Shown here: positions 11,058-22,718 of the stretch, in pieces | Layout of the letters: each line of letters opens with the position of its first letter | How positions within the stretch are numbered: the stretch's first letter is position 1 | NCBI GenBank assembly: GCA_021613535.1 | Contig: CP075497.1 | Location: 2,976,001-3,040,000, forward strand | Length of the DNA stretch: 64,000 nt | Origin: Adineta vaga | Lineage: Eukaryota > Rotifera | Reading direction: 5' to 3' | The notes under the pieces: generated by a model | The model's input: only the letters and a program-made list of their open reading frames with translations | What the model was told of the DNA's origin: nothing | Databases searched by the model: none | Position numbers and translations under genes: made by a program

Positions 11058-12109
11058 TTATCTTCGTCGTTTTAATCGTTCATGCAATAAAGTAGCGACT
11101 TCTTTTCGAGCTTGATAATGAAAACGAATGGATGAAGTATTCAATTTCCTAAAAGTGACACGAAAAGAAATTATTATTCAAAAGAAACATAATGAATCTT
11201 TAGAAAACTTTACCATCCATGATCTTTATGTACAGCTGTATACGATTCATTAGTTCTATAAACACGTTCTGTATCAGATGGATCGATCATATAAAGATAA
11301 TCTATTCCAAAATTATCGAACATTCCTTCGATAGAAACACGTCGTGGTTCGAAATCTGCAGAAGTAGGAAAAGTCCATTCAATTTCAAGATAATCAACTA
11401 ATGCAAGACTTCGATCAGCAATCATTTTCTCTAGAATGGCTATTTCAGCTCCGTCAACAGTAAATTTAATGTAAAGATAATTTTCTGGTTTAAAATTTTT
11501 CAATAACCATTGAGAGAAATCAATAGCATGAACATAAGATGTAGAATTTTGATCAATTCTGGATTTTTCTCCTCTCTCAATTGCATATTGAACTCTATCA
11601 TTCTTTGTCCATGCAGCTAGATTGTGAATAGTTTTAGGTATCGATGTTGATTGTTCTTGTTTAGATTTACATGTGGCATAATTGATTGGATCAGGTTCAA
11701 ATGTAATAATCGTAAGATTTCTTGTTTGTAAGATTTCTTCTTCTGAATGAAAATGAATAAACTGTTCAATATCTCGTCCATCGAAACATCCTAAATCAAT
11801 GTAATAAAATTGATCACTTGTCTGAGTCTTGTTTATTTGAAGATAACGTTCATAATCATAATAGAACGTTTTTTCTGAACCAGATATTTTTTTCATTGAA
11901 TTAATTTGAGATAATGATGGTTTCATCTGTGTAAAAATCATTTCGTCTTCGCAACGGAAGAAATTGATTGCACTTAAAACATAAATAAATATTCCTAGAG
12001 TTAAAAGAGCATTTAATAAGAATGATCTTGAAGATGGTGTTGAAGTATCCAATGATTTTTTTGTTCGTAAATGATTATATTGACTGTACATTGGAATTCG
12101 AAATTCCAT
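11058..12109 (-). CDS. FkbM-family methyltransferase, type II membrane protein, 328 aa
   Basis: Exons 11214-12109 and 11058-11148 join in phase 2 across a 65-nt intron (GTAAAG..TTTTAG). A short cytoplasmic N-terminus precedes one hydrophobic span (residues about 30-51), which predicts an ER or Golgi enzyme with a lumenal catalytic domain. The AdoMet-binding motif is IDLGCFDGRD (104-113), followed by the acidic strand ITFEPDP typical of motif II and a later LEIEWTFP segment. FkbM-type enzymes methylate hydroxyl groups, often on sugars; the substrate here is not deducible. The last 30 residues on exon 2 are basic. The fold assignment is good; the specific role is open. Confidence 0.75.
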
Positions 12110-12917
12110 TAAGCACTATACAGAAGAAAGGAAATAATGTTAATTTAAATAAAATGGTCTTATTATTCAATACCTTTCTTAACTCAATTAGAAAGAGAGA
12201 AGATACAATGAAAAACATGCGCCCTAATCATATATATATATACATAAACATAAATTTTCTTTTTACTCTACCGAGCAAGAACAATAAGGAGCATGCCTCA
12301 TGATTTTGACTCTTCGTCAGGTTACTTTAGTAGTGAGGCGATGATGCAAAACGTAATGAAAAAATAATTATGACACATTCTTCCGAGATAGTCGGAACAT
12401 ACATTTTTCCTACTAATTTAAAACCAATCGATTACAAAGAAATATATTACTTCCGAAAAAAAATGCCTAGTCACTATCACTGATTAACGACTGATCAACT
12501 ATATTTATCACCAGTATACTGTTAATCATTCAATATGCTATAAATGAACATGGAACAGAGTCTCTAGTTTACTAAGGACGTGTTTTCTTTTCATATCAAC
12601 ATTACATCTGATGTAATCAATCAAATACATAGTTTTTTTTCAATATGATGAGTCATCGACTGTATTCATGAAATTATACACACCATATACTTTTTTTACA
12701 TGACTGATTTACATTAGTCAATATTGTTATCATAGGAATGATTTTGGTGTGCTTCCATTTGCATGACATACGGACAGATAGAAGAAAAAACATTCCTCTT
12801 AGAGATAAATTTCTTTTTAGATTGTTTATTACAGTGAAAATGAATGATAATACAATATTGAAATAACTATATCTAAGAAGAGAGAAATAATTTAACGAAA
12901 TTGAATAATATTATGTT
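12110..12917. other. Gene-free stretch
   Basis: AT-rich spacer between the FkbM gene and the acidic secreted-protein gene. No supported exon or repeat. Confidence 0.6.
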
Positions 12918-13523
12918 TCATTCATCTTCGTCTTCATCCTCTTCATCATTTTTTTCAAAATTTTTACTATTATCGATTTCTTCCGGTTCTTCATCACTAT
13001 CATCTGTCGATAATGATGTTTCTCCGTGTTTTTCTCCATCTTGTTTTTTTTCATTGGATTTGACGGTGGATTTTGTATTATCACTATCTTTATCGTCATC
13101 TATGGCCGTTTGTACTTCCGATGGTGCAGACGAAATTTGTTCTTCACCTTCTTCTACGCTTGAGTCATTGGTCTTTTTCGTAACATTGGATGTTGTATTC
13201 TTTTCTTCTTTAACATATTTCATTGGTAGTTTTTCATCTGTATCAACAACAATAGCTGAAAATATACTTTCATTCAGAGTTGTCGAAGAGTTATCAAGAA
13301 CATCAGTACCTATAGTCAAGAAAATAAACAAAATGATAATCAATAAATTACGAAAAAATATTACTCGAAGTAACATTAACCACGACTTTTGAATCTTTCA
13401 CAACATATGAATCTATTTGATGACATAGTACAACGCAAAGTATGAAGAGTACGAGATATCTATAGAAAATATGATGTAGAATTTTGTTTTGCTTGCTAAA
13501 TTGTGTACGTACCTAAAGGCCAT
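12918..13523 (-). CDS. Secreted, highly acidic disordered protein, 165 aa
   Basis: Exons 13513-13523, 13365-13459 and 12918-13309 join in phases 2 and 1. The first 21 residues (MAFRYLVLFILCVVLCHQ...) form a clear signal peptide. The mature chain is Ser/Thr/Asp/Glu/Lys-rich with several N-x-S/T sites (NVTS, NSST, NTTS, NVTK, NDSS) and ends in an almost pure Asp/Glu tail. Apart from two Cys in the signal peptide it has no Cys, and no Trp. I recognise no domain; it should be an extracellular disordered polyanion, perhaps Ca-binding. A TATA box sits 50 nt upstream of the ATG. A partial paralog with the same exon sizes lies at 6736-7112. Confidence 0.65.
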
Positions 13524-13572
13524 TTTAGATCGAAGATGGATGTAAATAGAAAAATGACCCTTGAACTACTGT

Positions 13573-13581
13573 TTTTATATA
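13573..13581 (-). promoter_or_regulatory. TATA box of the acidic secreted-protein gene
   Basis: TATATAAAA on the minus strand, centred about 54 nt upstream of the ATG at 13523. This spacing leaves a 5' UTR of roughly 20-25 nt and supports the tiny 11-nt first coding exon. Confidence 0.5.
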
Positions 13582-13940
13582 GCAACTGATAAGATTATTC
13601 TGTTCATTCATATTTTTGACCAACTGTTGTCTAGATACTTTTATTGATAGTCATATCAAACAGTTTGTATTGATAAGAGACTTAACTAAAGATATTGTGT
13701 ATATTATTTATCTATCAAGTGATGTTCATAAAGTTCATTCTGTTTCTATGTGTTGTCATAAGATATATAAGGATTAATAAACGTTGTTATCGATCTTGCT
13801 ATCTAGTCTATTCGATTATAAAAATGACAAATAGGATGATCACAAAAAAAAGTTTCAATAAATCAAAAATAGAGTAAGAGCGAGAGTAAAACTGATATAT
13901 AAAAAGAGAAGAGTTTTTTGCTGTTGATTATTTTCAGTTT

Positions 13941-14969
13941 TTAACGAGATTCAACATGTGCTGATGATGAACTGCTTGATGTTTTTGATGATTCAGCATG
14001 TGTTGTTGTTTTTCCAACTGTGACTGCAGCACCTTGAACATGAGTTTCACCTGTAGCAGCAGCTTTTGTGGTGATGACCTAAACACAAATATATGAACTT
14101 ATTCCTAAATATTCAAATCAAATCTTCATACTGTTGTGGTGGTTGATTGAAGACGACGTGAAGCATCTTCGTGACCAAGAGCAGTAACTTGTTCAGTAAT
14201 TTTTGCTACGATAGAGCAAATAAATATAAATCAACAAATGGAGAATTACAGATACTTACTGACTTGAGCGTTGCTTTGAGCTTGAGCTTCTTTAAGAACA
14301 CCCTGAAAACAAAAAAAATGATGAGAAATATTCGCGATAATGATTAAAATTATAATAATCAACTGACCATTTTCAATCGGTTAGCTTCTTCGTTAAGATC
14401 ATCGATACGTTGACGAGCTGAGATAAGAATTTGTTCTTGACGAACATTAAGTTCTTTTTCAAGTTGAGCAAGTAAAGAAGCTTTTTCAGCATCGAGTTTT
14501 GCAACATGTTCTTGTAATTTACGTTTGAAGTCATTTTCGATATCTAATTAAAATAAACATATTTTATTTCAAAACAATAAACATTTAGAAATTCAAATAA
14601 TTTACCAGATGTACGTAAATTAGCGTCAGCGAGGAGTTGTTGTTGTTGTAATTGTGTTTCAGCAACAACTTTTTTGATGGATTCAGCAACAGCTTCACTG
14701 ATTTCTTCAGTACGTTTGCGTGAATATTCATCAACTTGGAGATGTGTTGATCCTAAATAACATTATGTCCAATATATCTTCCGTCTTGCGATATATCATG
14801 TGAAAAACTTACCAAGACGAGCCATAAGATCATTTATTTTTTTGGTATTTTCCATGCTAACCTTCGATTGAGTTTCAGTTTGAACAACCGATTGTACATG
14901 AACATTTTCAGCTTGAGCTGAATGTACTTTGGCTGAGCCTGATGATGATGTAGCAGTCATGTGAGACAT
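13941..14969 (-). CDS. Hydrophilic all-helical protein, 244 aa, stress/desiccation-type composition
   Basis: Six exons join in frame: 14813-14969, 14606-14752, 14368-14543, 14260-14302, 14132-14205 and 13941-14078. A Ser/Gln-rich N-terminus is followed by a long charged helix (residues about 45-185) with repeated K/E/A/Q heptad-like blocks such as QVDEYSRKRTEEISEAVAES and RIDDLNEEANRLK. A disordered Thr/Ser/His tail ends in VESR. The chain has no Cys, Trp or Pro, one Tyr and one Phe. This composition and layout recall heat-soluble LEA and tardigrade CAHS-type protectants, but I cannot show homology. It has no signal peptide, so it should be cytosolic. A TATA box and a perfect palindrome lie upstream. 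An ordinary coiled-coil structural protein is the alternative. Confidence 0.7.
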
Positions 14970-15049
14970 ATTTTAAATAATTTGAATAGATCGATATACG
15001 AATAGAACGTTTGTGAAGAAATGTAACACGAGCAAGTAGAAATCATCCG

Positions 15050-15057
15050 TATATATA
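15050..15057 (-). promoter_or_regulatory. TATA box of the helical-protein gene
   Basis: TATATATA about 80 nt upstream of the ATG at 14969. Its position fits a 5' UTR of about 50 nt. Confidence 0.45.
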
Positions 15058-15241
15058 CACTTAACGAACTGTTGATATCTTAAGACCTCGATTTAACTCT
15101 TTCGCTCTCTCTCTTTGTTACACATACGCATAGTCCATCGTTCATGTTTCTAGTCGCGAAAAACAAAGTATTCCTTTTACTATCCGTCCGTGTAAACACA
15201 CAAATAAAATAAAGTTTCGTCGATATAATAGAATTACAATG

Positions 15242-15259
15242 AACGCATGCACATGCGTT
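15242..15259. promoter_or_regulatory. Perfect palindrome upstream of the helical-protein gene
   Basis: AACGCATG, two bases, CATGCGTT: perfect 8-bp arms about 280 nt upstream of the ATG. The dyad symmetry suits a dimeric transcription factor site. The factor is unknown. Confidence 0.35.
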
Positions 15260-15583
15260 AACTTTATGACCGACGAAAGAAAAACCAGACGATCACCCAA
15301 AAGAATTCGATTATTCAAAGATAAACAAATGAATGTACTTGTACTTTGTGAATCTATTGCGTCATCTCATCCCTTTCAGACAAATGTTTTTCGGAAAAAA
15401 AACCGACTAATTTGATCTGCTTATTTGAATTTTATTAATCTGTTATATTCAACGTTTACCTGGGTGATTTGATAATAAATATAACTGTACATGTCAAGGG
15501 AAAAAAGAGAATAGATATCATCATTACAAAAAAAATTGCATTAAGTTCAATGTACAATAGAAAAATAGATCATGTGTGAAAAA

Positions 15584-18500
15584 CTAAATTGGACTTTGAG
15601 CAATTTGAACACGACGTGGTAATTTACGTTTAGGTGTTGGTGTTTCTGATGATCGTCCAAATCTAACTCCACGTCTTGTTACTTTAGTTGGACGATGTAC
15701 AACTGATTGAGTACCAAGAATATTTGCAAGTTCATCGAAATCGACTTCACCATGATGATCATCAATGATTTGTGTTGTATCATCAACAAAACTATCATCT
15801 TCATCATATGTATCATCTTGCATCGTCATATTTGGTAGTTGAGAATAAATATCTTCGATAGGTATAGTTCGTGGTGGTGGACGATAATTAATCTGTGGAC
15901 TTTTAATACTTTTTAAATAGACACTCGTCATATCAATATTAGCCAGTTGTGTTAAGACTTGTCGATCATCAATGAAACGATCATTTTCAATTCTATGTTG
16001 ATTTTCATCTTCATCGGACGATAAAGTATCCGATAGATTATCTTCATCAATAGCTTCTTGATCGAGAAAATCAGATGCTAAACGTCGATGAAAATGTCGT
16101 TGTTGATCGGCATGAAGTTCCTGTGCACTTTTGGATTTCTTTCTTTCAATTATATCGGGTGTAATGCCTGAAAGACGTCGAACACGTTTTCTTGATGGTA
16201 CTGGTCGAATCGGTGTGTCGAATTTATCAGAGTCAGTTGTAATATTTACTTTAGCTGTTGCGTCAGAGATTGAACTAAAATAAATTTATAAGAATTAGAT
16301 AATCATACTTTTGATCCGTGAGCATTGCCTATGAATATCCACTAGACAAAATAGTTCTCGTGAAGTTGTATTATCTGTAATTACTTACTTTGAAACTGAA
16401 GAATACTTTATTTAAAATGAAGTATGTATTGTTATGAAAAAGAGTTCATTTAATTCTTAGTTCAATAAATAAAATTTTTCGTTTATCAAGTAAACAATAA
16501 ATAAATACATATTTGACAAAACAACAGTTTATTTTACAATCGTATAATGAGAAAAAGAAAACCAGAACTGAAAACTTACGTTTCAAGAATATTGTTACTT
16601 TGTATGTCACTGTTATCAAGATCATCGAAACTAAATTCTAAATCAAATTTCGGTAGTGTTGTATCAGCTGTTGGCAATGGTTCTTGATATTGTGTATTCA
16701 CTCGGCCTGTTAGGACTAATACGGGACTTGGATTAATTATTTGATTTGATGACGATGATGATTCCATGTGTTTATCAAATGCTTCTAATAATTCATCATC
16801 ATTCATTCCATCGTCATCATCAAAAACATTTGTTTGTTGTGATTTAACGTCATTTAGTTGTAAAGTAGGCGATAAATGAGACGTTTGAGATGCTTGAAAA
16901 AGATCATCAATGGTAATATTGAAATTGCCAATATTATCATCTTCCTTTGCTTCATATTTCTGTTGAGTAAATGTTGGACTGGATGTTGTTGGAACAAGCG
17001 GTTGAGAATGTACATGTGTTATATCGAATATTGAACCAGCTAGAAATGAAAAGAATAAATGTAATCGAATGATTGAGAATGAAAACTTACTGCCAAATAA
17101 ATCTCCACAATCGATTTCTTCAACTTGTGTTTGTTCAGTTTTTTCGTGGATAATTGGTTGTAGATTGAATGATTGATCACATTCTTCAGACACAATTAGA
17201 GAGAAATTCAATTGAATGATTAAGAATGAAAACTTACTTCCAAATAGATCTCCACAATCAATTTCTTCATCATGTATTTGTTCCGGTTTTTGATGAATGA
17301 TAGGTTGTAGATTTAATAATTGATCACAGTCTTCAGGCATTTTTGACAGATCAATTGGTGAACAGGTTCGTTTAGCTTTGATTTGATCTTTTAATTTTGA
17401 ACGATCAAATGGTGAAGGCATTTTTGGTCGATCGACAATCGTTGGTTCCATTGGTGTTGGTTCGTCCATAGGCCATGTCTAAAAGAAAAGTTGAATTATT
17501 ATGTATTATCCGTATCGTATTCTTACATGAGATGGAATATCAACATAAATTCGTTCAGTTGTATAATTTTTCATAAAATCAACCAATATTTTTGTTCGAG
17601 ATGAATGCATTGTTGAATTTTGAATTTCTCGTTGTTCATTCGACCATTTTTCGATCGCTGTTTTCAGCATTGATTTCACTCGATCTTTCTGAAAGAGAAA
17701 GTTTTTCTCTTCTTTTCTTAGAAAGCAAATAGATGACTTACAGCAGAGATGGGTGATTTCTCACCGTTATCATCGTCGTCATCATCAATATCATTTAATT
17801 GATAGTTTCTTACCCAATGATAAAACTCATTATCATTAAGTAATTTTTCTTTACGAAATAGTTTCAATAAATTTTCTAAATAAACAAAAAGACTAATATC
17901 AAAAGAGAAGATTTTCTTTCTCCTATCTACCTTGTTGTTTTGTTTTACTAATGATTGAATTAAAATCTGTATCATTTGTTTTGAATTTTTTTCTATTTTG
18001 TGGTTCAGATGAATTAGTATCATCAGTTATTTTAACTGTCATTTCTTGACACACTGGTTGAATATCACTAGGAACCATTCGTAGATTATTACGATATAAT
18101 TCTAACATTTGTGCACCATCAACAATTAATTTCAATATACGTTTTTGTTGCATTTCACCTTCATGAAATATTCGTTCTTCTTTACCTCTGAATAAACAAG
18201 AAAAGTAAATTGAATGAGAAAAAAAAGAGAGATGGTACATACTCAGTCATAAGAAGAACAATTCGACCTTGTCGAGCACGACCAGTTCGACCCATACGTT
18301 GAACAAGTCGAATCGGTGATTTAAGTGCATCAAAACAAATGATTAAATCAACACTGCCTATATCTAAACCTTCTTCGCCAATCGATGTTGCTACAAGAAC
18401 ATTATAACCACCAGCACGAAAATCATTGACAACTTTCTTTTGTAATTTTTGATTGATACCCTCTAGAAAAGAATTCTTTATTTGAAGAAAATATACGCCG

Positions 18501-20349
18501 AAAAATGAATAACTTACGTCCAGCAGCATGTGATGATGCTTGTCCAATAAATGCCATTGGTTTGACCAATGGTTTATCTTCGTCAAGAAGATCTTTAATT
18601 TCTCTTACACTATCACGTTTTTCACTGAAGATAATTACTCGTGTTTGATCATTTGCGTTTGTTTTTGTTCGTTCAAATGTTTGAAAATGTTCTACAACAC
18701 ATTCACGTAATTTAGCTAATTTTGGATGACCTTGTTGAAGACTTATTCCACGTCGCTGTTGAGTACTAACTTGAGATAAATCAAATAGACTTTGTAATTG
18801 TGTATAAATTTCATTCAATGCACGATTATTTCGAAATGTTGAATGTAAAAGACCATTTTTCTTATCTTCAGTTAATTTTTTCTTAAAAAAATTATATACT
18901 GATTGTAAACCATGTTTTTCCAATTCATCAAGTGCATGATAAAATGATATAGCAAAGAAAATTGCACTCTTTGCTTCTTGATGTTGTTTATCCTGAGTAC
19001 AAAACAAAGAGAAGAAAAGTATTTTGAAAACATTATTAATCATGTTCATACATTTAAATTAGCAGGTTTATCTTTTGCGACTCTTTTCATAGTCATGATC
19101 ATGGATCCACATGAAACATATTCGGGATTCTTTTGATAAATAACACCTAATCTTGAAAGTGTTTCAACGGGTGGTGTAAGTATATTTAAAAGAATTCGTC
19201 GTAAATCTTGCATCAATTGATTCGGTCCAACAACGATTTTATCAATAATTTTATCAAAACTAAATTTTTTTATCTCAGGTGAATCATCTGTAAACATTTC
19301 AATATGAGATATCTTGAGATTATTGATTACATTTTGTACAGCCTAGGTATAAAGAATTGATTAGAAAAGAATAGATTCAATGGATTTCATTCTTACATCA
19401 ACATTATTTCCTGGTGTTGCACTCAGTGCAAGAACACGAAAATCTTCACCATTTCGAGACATTTCTTGAACAACCTAACTCAAATCAGAAGCAAAATGAA
19501 ACATGATAAGTAAGAATAGATTTTACTTGACAATAAGCATGTTGACCAAGTGCTCGATGAGCTTCATCAATAATTAAACATCGAATCTTTGACCATGGAC
19601 AGGTAGACTTAATAAGATCATTATTTAATGTTTGTGGTGTTAGAAAGAAGACTCTTTTATCTAACCAAAGTCTTCTTCGTTCTTCTGGATTTACTCCACC
19701 AGTCATTTCACACATTTCACTTTTTCGAATACCCATAACTTTAGCACAAGCATCCATTTGTTGAGCTACGAGTGGTTTCGTTGGAGCTGTGAAAATAATT
19801 TTACCCGTTGGATACCAACGACAATAATTGTACATTACAACAGCGGCGATAAAGGTTTTTCCAAGACCAGTTGGTAAAATAACAAGAGTATTTTGAAATA
19901 ATGCTGCATGAACAGTTTTATATTGATAATCACGTTTTTCATAATTTGTTGGATAAATCCAAATACGACCTGATTGCCGATCAAAATCTGGATATGTGTG
20001 TGTTAATTCATCAACATTTGCAGGTGCTGATATTGATGCTTGATAGGATTGTTTTGCATTTTGTTCTGGTTTATAAGAAATAGGCCATTTCGAAGTAGGT
20101 ATGGCGGCAGTCGTAGGTTTCGATGTTTTTGAAGAAAAAGAAGACGACGAAAGAAGAAGAAGGAAGATTATTTTTTTCAAATTGTTCCATTGCAGTAAGT
20201 AATTCAATATCATCATCGTTATCATCATCTAGAATTAACGGTGCTTTTTGAACAGAAGTATTCGATGGTTTAGATGCAGTTGATGACCAGAATTGTCCAA
20301 GAGTCGTCTGATTTTTGGATGTAGTTGAATTAGTTGTTGTTTTCTTCAT
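15584..20349 (-). CDS. FANCM: FANCM-like DNA translocase (Fanconi anaemia M), with apparent N-terminal frameshift
   Basis: Twelve coding blocks: 19527-20349 (contains the shift), 19397-19474, 19052-19342, 18518-18992, 18243-18462, 17931-18187, 17742-17875, 17527-17688, 17238-17478, 17091-17183, 16580-17039, 15584-16274. All junctions keep frame; corrected length is about 1,307 aa. FANCM is the SF2 translocase that remodels forks and anchors the FA core complex. Motifs: N-terminal QTTLGQFW (as in vertebrate FANCM), IWIYPTN, Walker A PTGLGKT (about 159), DEAH (about 261), LSATPG and [14 protein letters not shown] conserved downstream FLDQEA block is followed by an acidic stretch. No ERCC4-like nuclease or HhH2 domain is present, as in shorter invertebrate forms. 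The start Met frame and the helicase frame differ by one base (overlap 20071-20228), so a 1-nt indel must be resolved. Confidence 0.85.
17040..17330 (-). repeat. Tandem duplication of an exon-plus-intron unit inside FANCM
   Basis: The coding block ending at 17238 and the block 17091-17183 are near copies (both encode CDQ.xNLQPIIH..EQ...[10 protein letters not shown]). Each is followed by a near-identical GTAAGTTTTCATTCT start of an intron. Unit period is 147 bp. The two introns (17184-17237, 54 nt; 17040-17090, 51 nt) are multiples of three with no stop, so they would also read through if unspliced. The acceptor of the first lies in sequence (CTGAAG) that is exonic in the other copy. Confidence 0.75.
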
Positions 20350-21851
20350 TTATCTAAAGAATAGAATAGAAAAAATTCATTAACATATTGATCAAATTAA
20401 AGATAGTTTTTCATAATAATAAAATAGGCGCAAAGTTTTCCTTTTCAAATGATATCGATCGACATTTTCTGTTTGGAATTGGAATCAATCTGACAATTCG
20501 TTTTTCCTTTCTGTTCTATCGAATGAATGATAGGTTTGTTTTTATGAACCAATGAATAAACGCTATGAAAAATAAGCGGGTTCAACCGTTAGAGACATCC
20601 AAGAAAGGCAATTCTTTTTTTATTAAAGGCTGCTATACAAATTTGATTGTTAGTGTGTAAATGATATGGCACCAAAGATAAAGAATGTATCCGTAAACTA
20701 TCATAAAATTGAACATGCATATATGAGCAGATTTTCTCCCGCTAATATAAACATTAACATCTCTAAGAATCTTATCGAAAATATATAGATCAGAACAACT
20801 GCTGGTTTTCCCTTGATTTATTTATCTCAAATATATTATTTATAAATGATCACACAGTTCCTCTAACAGATATAACTCAAAGCGATTGAGAAAAAGAATC
20901 CGATTGACTTCCATAATTCAATGACATTATCTAAGAATTGAATCACGATGATTGAAAACAATGCTCAGATAAATGAATTGCAAAATGACTTAGATGTTTC
21001 GTCTTTGTTTTGCTTATTGAGAGGTCCAAAATAGTATTACAACTGTCCTGCCGCTTCATTAAATGTGTGTGGTCAGAGCAGCAGAACAGGACAAGACAAG
21101 AATATTTGTCCTTTACTCATCTCTGCTGTGCGCTAATCTGAACAAGGCATCAATGATGCATGACAAATATGATTATCAATATGGATCTTATTCAAATATT
21201 GTAAAAAACGAATAAATGATGAAGGAATATGACCTACAAAAATGATTTTTATGCCATCCAAATAAATTATGACTTTAAACCGTTGAGAGTTGAGAAAGTA
21301 TAATATTTAGTAGTAGGAAAGTTATAAATAACATAGCTGTCTATTTCATGAAATAGAAATTTGACTTGATATGCGAGAATAAAAGAAAATATAAATTGAA
21401 TTCATAACTAAATCGAGGTAAAGTGTTTATGTAGATTAATTCGTGATGCATATATTCTATTCGAAAAAATAATAAATCATATGTATATTTATTCAAACTA
21501 TAAGCTTCAATATAAGAATGAACTCAAGAAGACTCAATCACTCTGTTTTCGTACTATAAGAATAAAAAAAGTGTAAAACCAAAAATATCATCATACAAAT
21601 TCATTGTAATTTGATAGCTGCTATAGAAAAACATTTTTTTCTAATCGACGCTCGCTTAAAGATATTAGAAGGTGTTTTGAGTACGAAATATAACGTTCCT
21701 ACGTATGATGTAACGAGGTCGTAAGGAATCAACAGGAATATTTATGTGATGATATAATCATATTATTTTCGTTCTCTACGTTTCTTCGCAGTATAAAAGA
21801 AGCGTGCAAGTTTATAAACGAAAGTTATTTTATTCCGAGAGAAAACCAAAC
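20350..21851. other. Divergent intergenic region between FANCM and the SOUL gene
   Basis: No supported exon. A TGTCCTG/CAGGACA inverted pair occurs around 21044-21090 but its loop is long and its arms short. The only assignable element is the TATA box at 21792-21798. Confidence 0.5.
21792..21798 (+). promoter_or_regulatory. TATA box of the SOUL-family gene
   Basis: TATAAAA 60 nt before the ATG at 21852. An upstream in-frame ATG at 21804 lies within about 12 nt of this box, so it should be upstream of the transcription start. This decides the choice of 21852. Confidence 0.6.
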
Positions 21852-22496
21852 ATGTATTCGATTACGATTTTATCTATCTTTTTTGTGATTAATTTTTATC
21901 TGGCATTAGCCAATCCGTTAACACATTTATTTGGTAGCATCAATAGTGAAACTCCACCCTTTGATGTTGTGAGTAAAGGTGCAAAATATGAAGTTCGTCG
22001 TTATCAATCAGAATTATGGGCACAAGTAGATTATACTGTGGATGCTTCAACTGATTTTGGTGATAAAGTATCAATTGGTTTTCAACCATTGTTTCAATAT
22101 ATAACAGGTAAAAATGAAAAACAACAGAAAATTCCTATGACAGCACCAGTTGTTATGCAACAATTAAATGCTGATTCTACTCGACGACGTATGGCATTTA
22201 TTATGCCAGCAAGTCAATTTACTCAACTTGATCAATTACCAAAACCAACAGATTCGAATGTTAAACTTGTTGCCGTCAATGAGCCTTTAGTTCTTGCTTG
22301 CATTACATTTAATATGGGTATTACAAGTAAACGAGTCAATGTACGTGAAGAAGAACTTCGTCAAGCAACAACTACAGATAACATTTCATTAGTTACTGGA
22401 CGAGAAAATATTCGTGTTGGTGGCTATAATCCACCTTGGACATTACCTTGGTTTCGAAAGAATGAATTGTGTATTCCACTTGTTAATCAAGCTTAA
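21852..22496 (+). CDS. SOUL/HEBP family haem-binding-like protein, secreted, 214 aa
   Basis: Single exon. The first 17-18 residues (MYSITILSIFFVINFYLA) form a signal peptide, so the protein should enter the secretory pathway. The SOUL domain follows: PPFDVVSKGAKYEVRRYQ, then ..W..V.Y.., the insertion KIPMTAPVVMQ, and RRMAFIMPA. All are hallmarks of HEBP1/HEBP2-like proteins, which bind tetrapyrroles or act as signalling proteins. The domain fills the chain, with a short C-terminus containing NPPWTLPWFRKNE. An AATAAA signal lies at 22543. The family is firm; haem binding itself is not shown because the key residues differ among members. Confidence 0.85.
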   Translation: MYSITILSIFFVINFYLALANPLTHLFGSINSETPPFDVVSKGAKYEVRRYQSELWAQVDYTVDASTDFGDKVSIGFQPLFQYITGKNEKQQKIPMTAPVVMQQLNADSTRRRMAFIMPASQFTQLDQLPKPTDSNVKLVAVNEPLVLACITFNMGITSKRVNVREEELRQATTTDNISLVTGRENIRVGGYNPPWTLPWFRKNELCIPLVNQA

Positions 22497-22542
22497 TTTT
22501 AATTCAAACTTTGAGTGTAACATGAATCTTTTTTACTATTCT

Positions 22543-22548
22543 AATAAA
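22543..22548 (+). terminator. Poly(A) signal of the SOUL-family gene
   Basis: AATAAA 47 nt past the stop codon. Confidence 0.5.
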
Positions 22549-22718
22549 TTCTTTACATTCTGAAATGTATGTTTTTGTTATTATATACAGACGTCGCCAC
22601 CGTTCGAAAAGAGAAGAGATAAAGACGTGTCTGAGTTGGTCGATAGAAAAAACGAATCAAGTTACTTTTTTATCAAAAGGTAACGTAAGGTGATGAATTG
22701 AATAGTATTTAGTACCTA

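Noticed and set aside
12901-13392. Plus-strand 163-codon Ser-rich frame
   Set aside because: It is the antisense of the acidic Asp/Glu-rich exon; the serines come from reverse-complemented Asp codons, and the minus-strand model has splice sites, a signal peptide and a TATA box.
21804-21851. Upstream ATG of the SOUL gene at 21804
   Set aside because: It lies within about 12 nt of the TATA box, so transcription should begin after it, and it would bury the signal peptide.
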